DNA from: Corynebacterium sp. NML98-0116
GTDB lineage: Bacteria; Actinomycetota; Actinomycetes; Mycobacteriales; Mycobacteriaceae
Reading direction: 5' to 3'
Assembly: GCF_001767255.1 (NCBI RefSeq)
Contig: NZ_CP017639.1
Coordinates: 357,406 to 421,405 of the forward strand
Length of the DNA: 64,000 bases
Shown: in pieces, positions 62,086-64,000 of the stretch
Numbering within the stretch: the first letter of the stretch is position 1
Layout: each line of letters opens with the position of its first letter
Position numbers and translations under genes: made by a program
The notes under the pieces: model-generated
What the model was told of the DNA's origin: nothing
Databases searched by the model: none
What the model saw: the letters and a program-made list of their open reading frames with translations, nothing else

Positions 62086-62546
62086 TGCGCGCGGTGATTT
62101 CGGCAGGCTCCAACATGGAGGACTCGCGCGCCCACCTGCAGTCGGTCGCCGACGAGTTCGCCGCCGAGCTCCTCGACGCAAGCTCGATTTACGCCACCGC
62201 GCCCTGGGGCGGGGTGGAGCAGCCAGACTTTCTCAACCAGAGCTTTCTTATCGAAACCGACAGCGACGACCCCTACAGCCTCCTTGCCCGCTGCCAGCGC
62301 CTGGAGCAGCAGGCGAACCGGGTGCGCGACGTGCGCTGGGGCCCGCGCACGCTGGACGTGGACATCATCGACTTCGAGGGCTACCGCAGCGACGACCCTG
62401 AGCTGACGCTGCCGCACCCACGCGCGCACCTGCGCGAGTTCGTGCTGGTTCCCTGGCTGGAGATTGACCCGCACGCCAAGCTGCTCGATCGCCCGGTCAG
62501 CGAGATTCTCGCGGAGCTGGAGCCCCAGGGGGTTCGCAAGCTGTGA
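62085..62546 (+). CDS. folK: HPPK, hydroxymethyl-dihydropterin pyrophosphokinase
   Basis: 153-aa kinase acting between FolB and FolP. Motifs: ISAGSNMEDS, FLNQSFLIET, RWGPRTLDVDIIDF (ATP/Mg site) and LPHPRAHLREFVLVPWLEIDP. It is translationally coupled to folB (TGATG) and overlaps the next gene by 4 bp (GTGA). Confidence 0.95.
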   Translation: MRAVISAGSNMEDSRAHLQSVADEFAAELLDASSIYATAPWGGVEQPDFLNQSFLIETDSDDPYSLLARCQRLEQQANRVRDVRWGPRTLDVDIIDFEGYRSDDPELTLPHPRAHLREFVLVPWLEIDPHAKLLDRPVSEILAELEPQGVRKL

Positions 62547-63010
62547 AACGCACGCCGCTGTCCGGAGTGATCGCCGTGTTCGGGTTTTGTACCGCCGCGG
62601 CGTTCATTGTGGTGCGCCGCCTGTTCGGCCTGCTTGAGTCGCTGAACATGGTGGTGCCGCTGAGCCTCTGGATCGTGGCAGCGGTGTGTTTCTACGTTGC
62701 GTTCATGGTGCACAAGCGCCGCGATGAGGGCAAGGTTGGCCTGGATCGCAGCCAGCTCAACCCGATGATGGCGGCGAACTTCATGCTGTTTGGCAAGGCC
62801 TGCACCTGGGCAGGAGCGGTCAGCGGCGGGCTGTACGCGGGGTGCCTGCTCTTCGTGCTGCCCCGGATGCACGTGCTGATGGCCGCGGCGCAGGACGTGC
62901 CGCCCTTGGTCTCCGGGGCGTTGGGCGGAGTCACGCTGGCGGTAGCTGGTGTAGTGCTGGAACGGGTGTGTGAGGTGTCGCCGCCCTCAAGTGGAGAACA
63001 GGTTAGCTAA
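62543..63010 (+). CDS. DUF3180 membrane protein
   Basis: 155-aa protein with four membrane helices (VIAVFGFCTAAAFIVV, LSLWIVAAVCFYVAFMV, WAGAVSGGLYAGCLLFV, VSGALGGVTLAVAGVVL), matching the actinobacterial DUF3180 family that regularly follows folK. No function known. GTG 62543 overlaps folK. Confidence 0.88.
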   Translation: MKRTPLSGVIAVFGFCTAAAFIVVRRLFGLLESLNMVVPLSLWIVAAVCFYVAFMVHKRRDEGKVGLDRSQLNPMMAANFMLFGKACTWAGAVSGGLYAGCLLFVLPRMHVLMAAAQDVPPLVSGALGGVTLAVAGVVLERVCEVSPPSSGEQVS

Positions 63011-63020
63011 GGTAGTGGGC

Positions 63021-63848
63021 ATGAAAAATACTTGGGTGATTGTTCCATTTGTGGCTGCGCTTGCAGGCACAGTGGTGATGTTGTTTACCAACTCCGCGAA
63101 CATACTCAAGCTTTCGCTGATCCTGGCGCTGTGGGCCGCCGTCGCGGGCCTCATTGTGATCTACCGCCTGCGCCGCGACAACGAGGAGGCCGTGCGCCTG
63201 CAGGAGGAGCGGGAGAAGACGTTCGCCGCAGAGCTCGAGGCCGCGCGCGCTGGCGCACCCTCGGGTGTCGACGCCCCCTCCGAGGAATTGCTGCGCGACA
63301 TCCAGGAGGAGCTGCGCTCCCTGCGCTCCACGATCGAGGAGATGAGCGGGCACGTCTTCGAGTACGAGCCCGCCGCCGTGCACGCCGCGGCGCGCCGCAT
63401 CCAGGAGATTGAGTCCTTCACACAGCCCACCTACGAACCGTCCGACGACCGCCCGGCCGGGGCGCCGTCCTCCGACGCGATCGCCGGGCGCATTGGCAGC
63501 CAGCCGAGTCGGGAGACGCAGAACCCGCTCACGGCGCTGATTAGCGAGCACCAGGCGAAGCAAGAAGCGCAGGAAGCGCAAGAAGCACAAGAAGCGCAGA
63601 AGCCGGCGCCTGAACCGACACCAATCCCGGAGCCTGAGCCCGTACCCGAGCCAGTGCCTGAGTCGGAGCCCGAGCCAGCACCACAACCAGAGCCTGAGCC
63701 TGAGCACGGCCGCCACCAGCAGCCAGTCACTGAGGTCATCGAGACCGTGCCGGAACCAGCTCCGCGCGCTGGGGGACGCCGCCGCCGCGACGCGGCCGGT
63801 GACAACGCTGTCTCTGTCGCCGAGCTGCTAGCGCGCCGCAACAAATGA
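63021..63848 (+). CDS. DUF6779-type membrane-anchored protein
   Basis: 275-aa protein. Two N-terminal helices (TWVIVPFVAALAGTVVMLF; LKLSLILALWAAVAGLIVIYRL) are followed by a coiled-coil (RRDNEEAVRLQEEREKTFAAELEAAR...LLRDIQEELRSLRSTIEEM), a QEAQEAQ repeat and a Pro-Glu/Pro-Val low-complexity tract, and end PGRRRRD-like basic plus SVAELLARRNK. ATG 63021 is 10 bp after the DUF3180 stop. Conserved in position in corynebacteria; role unknown, perhaps envelope scaffolding. Confidence 0.82.
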   Translation: MKNTWVIVPFVAALAGTVVMLFTNSANILKLSLILALWAAVAGLIVIYRLRRDNEEAVRLQEEREKTFAAELEAARAGAPSGVDAPSEELLRDIQEELRSLRSTIEEMSGHVFEYEPAAVHAAARRIQEIESFTQPTYEPSDDRPAGAPSSDAIAGRIGSQPSRETQNPLTALISEHQAKQEAQEAQEAQEAQKPAPEPTPIPEPEPVPEPVPESEPEPAPQPEPEPEHGRHQQPVTEVIETVPEPAPRAGGRRRRDAAGDNAVSVAELLARRNK

Positions 63849-64000
63849 GCCCAACGCTGACCATCGCCGCCTGGCGCGGCCCCAGCGCGCTGAGTGATCA
63901 GCTTGCGCGCGCCGGGCACTGCGTGACGTACCCGCGCGTGGCCGCGGACATCGCCGCCGCCGACCTGGTGCTCCTCGAGGGCTCCGCTGACGTTATTGAG
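63845..64000 (+). CDS. 5' part of a Rossmann-like protein (DUF2520-type by position), cut by window end
   Basis: 52 residues are visible: MSPTLTIAAWRGPSALSDQLARAGHCVTYPRV..., then AADIAAADLVLLEGSADVIE. The beta-alpha-beta layout resembles the start of the DUF2520 NAD-binding proteins that follow this locus (before panC) in relatives, but the expected GxGxxG loop is replaced by WRGPSA. ATG 63845 overlaps the previous stop (ATGA). Confidence 0.55.
   Translation, partial: MSPTLTIAAWRGPSALSDQLARAGHCVTYPRVAADIAAADLVLLEGSADVIE

Overview
The window looks like a chromosome segment of a mycolic-acid-containing Corynebacterium. The evidence is a short PorH-PorA porin pair between groEL2 and ppk2, a DUF3263 gene beside def, a fused MrpA/B antiporter, SpaA-type pili with class C sortases, many leaderless promoters, IS256(IS1249-like) and IS481 insertion sequences, and the gene run ppa / dacB-tilS-hpt-ftsH-folE-folP-folB-folK-DUF3180-DUF6779. 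Species cannot be named from the sequence alone.

Layout. 1-3.7 kb: reverse operon def - (truncated GNAT-family gene) - xth - cls, divergent from a DUF3263 gene. 3.9-7.8 kb: an intergenic patch dense in inverted and direct repeats, a LytR_C-type membrane protein, a GCS2-type carboxylate-amine ligase, and a Panacea-domain antitoxin/toxin-like pair. 7.8-14.4 kb: a complete six-gene Mrp Na+/H+ antiporter operon (reverse). 14.5-16.6 kb: more repeats, then an AbiE toxin-antitoxin pair whose promoter is embedded in a perfect inverted repeat, followed by a Phd-like gene. 16.8-22 kb: M20 peptidase (reverse), OPT transporter, then CIRCE-controlled groEL2.

22-35 kb is an accessory block inserted between groEL2 and porH-porA-ppk2. 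It holds a first pilus locus (backbone pilin, class C sortase, LAxTG basal pilin, 1213-aa tip protein), an IS256-type element with an intact 8-bp target duplication, a TacA/TacT toxin-antitoxin pair, a two-gene membrane module of unknown function, and decayed sequence. After porH-porA-ppk2 come an IS481-type element with a 15-bp target duplication, a DUF2335 membrane protein, and a second pilus locus (1921-aa multidomain adhesin, backbone pilin, basal pilin, class C sortase). Then follow MarR, rhodanese, a third sortase, a putative sortase substrate and a Ser/Thr-rich metalloprotease-like surface protein. From 54.5 kb to the end the order is core: ppa, cell-wall carboxypeptidase, tRNA-lysidine synthase, hypoxanthine phosphoribosyltransferase, FtsH and the folate operon.

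Themes. Surface assembly dominates: two pili, three sortases, porins and a surface protease. Conflict/stability modules (AbiE, Panacea, TacAT, an orphan Phd-like gene) and ISs cluster in the same accessory DNA. The strongest unusual signal is a 12-G homopolymer between a putative -35 and -10 box of the first pilus operon, the arrangement expected of a phase-variable promoter. The second is a large family of ~80-bp intergenic palindromes with different arms but a shared CCAGGTCGC-like centre.
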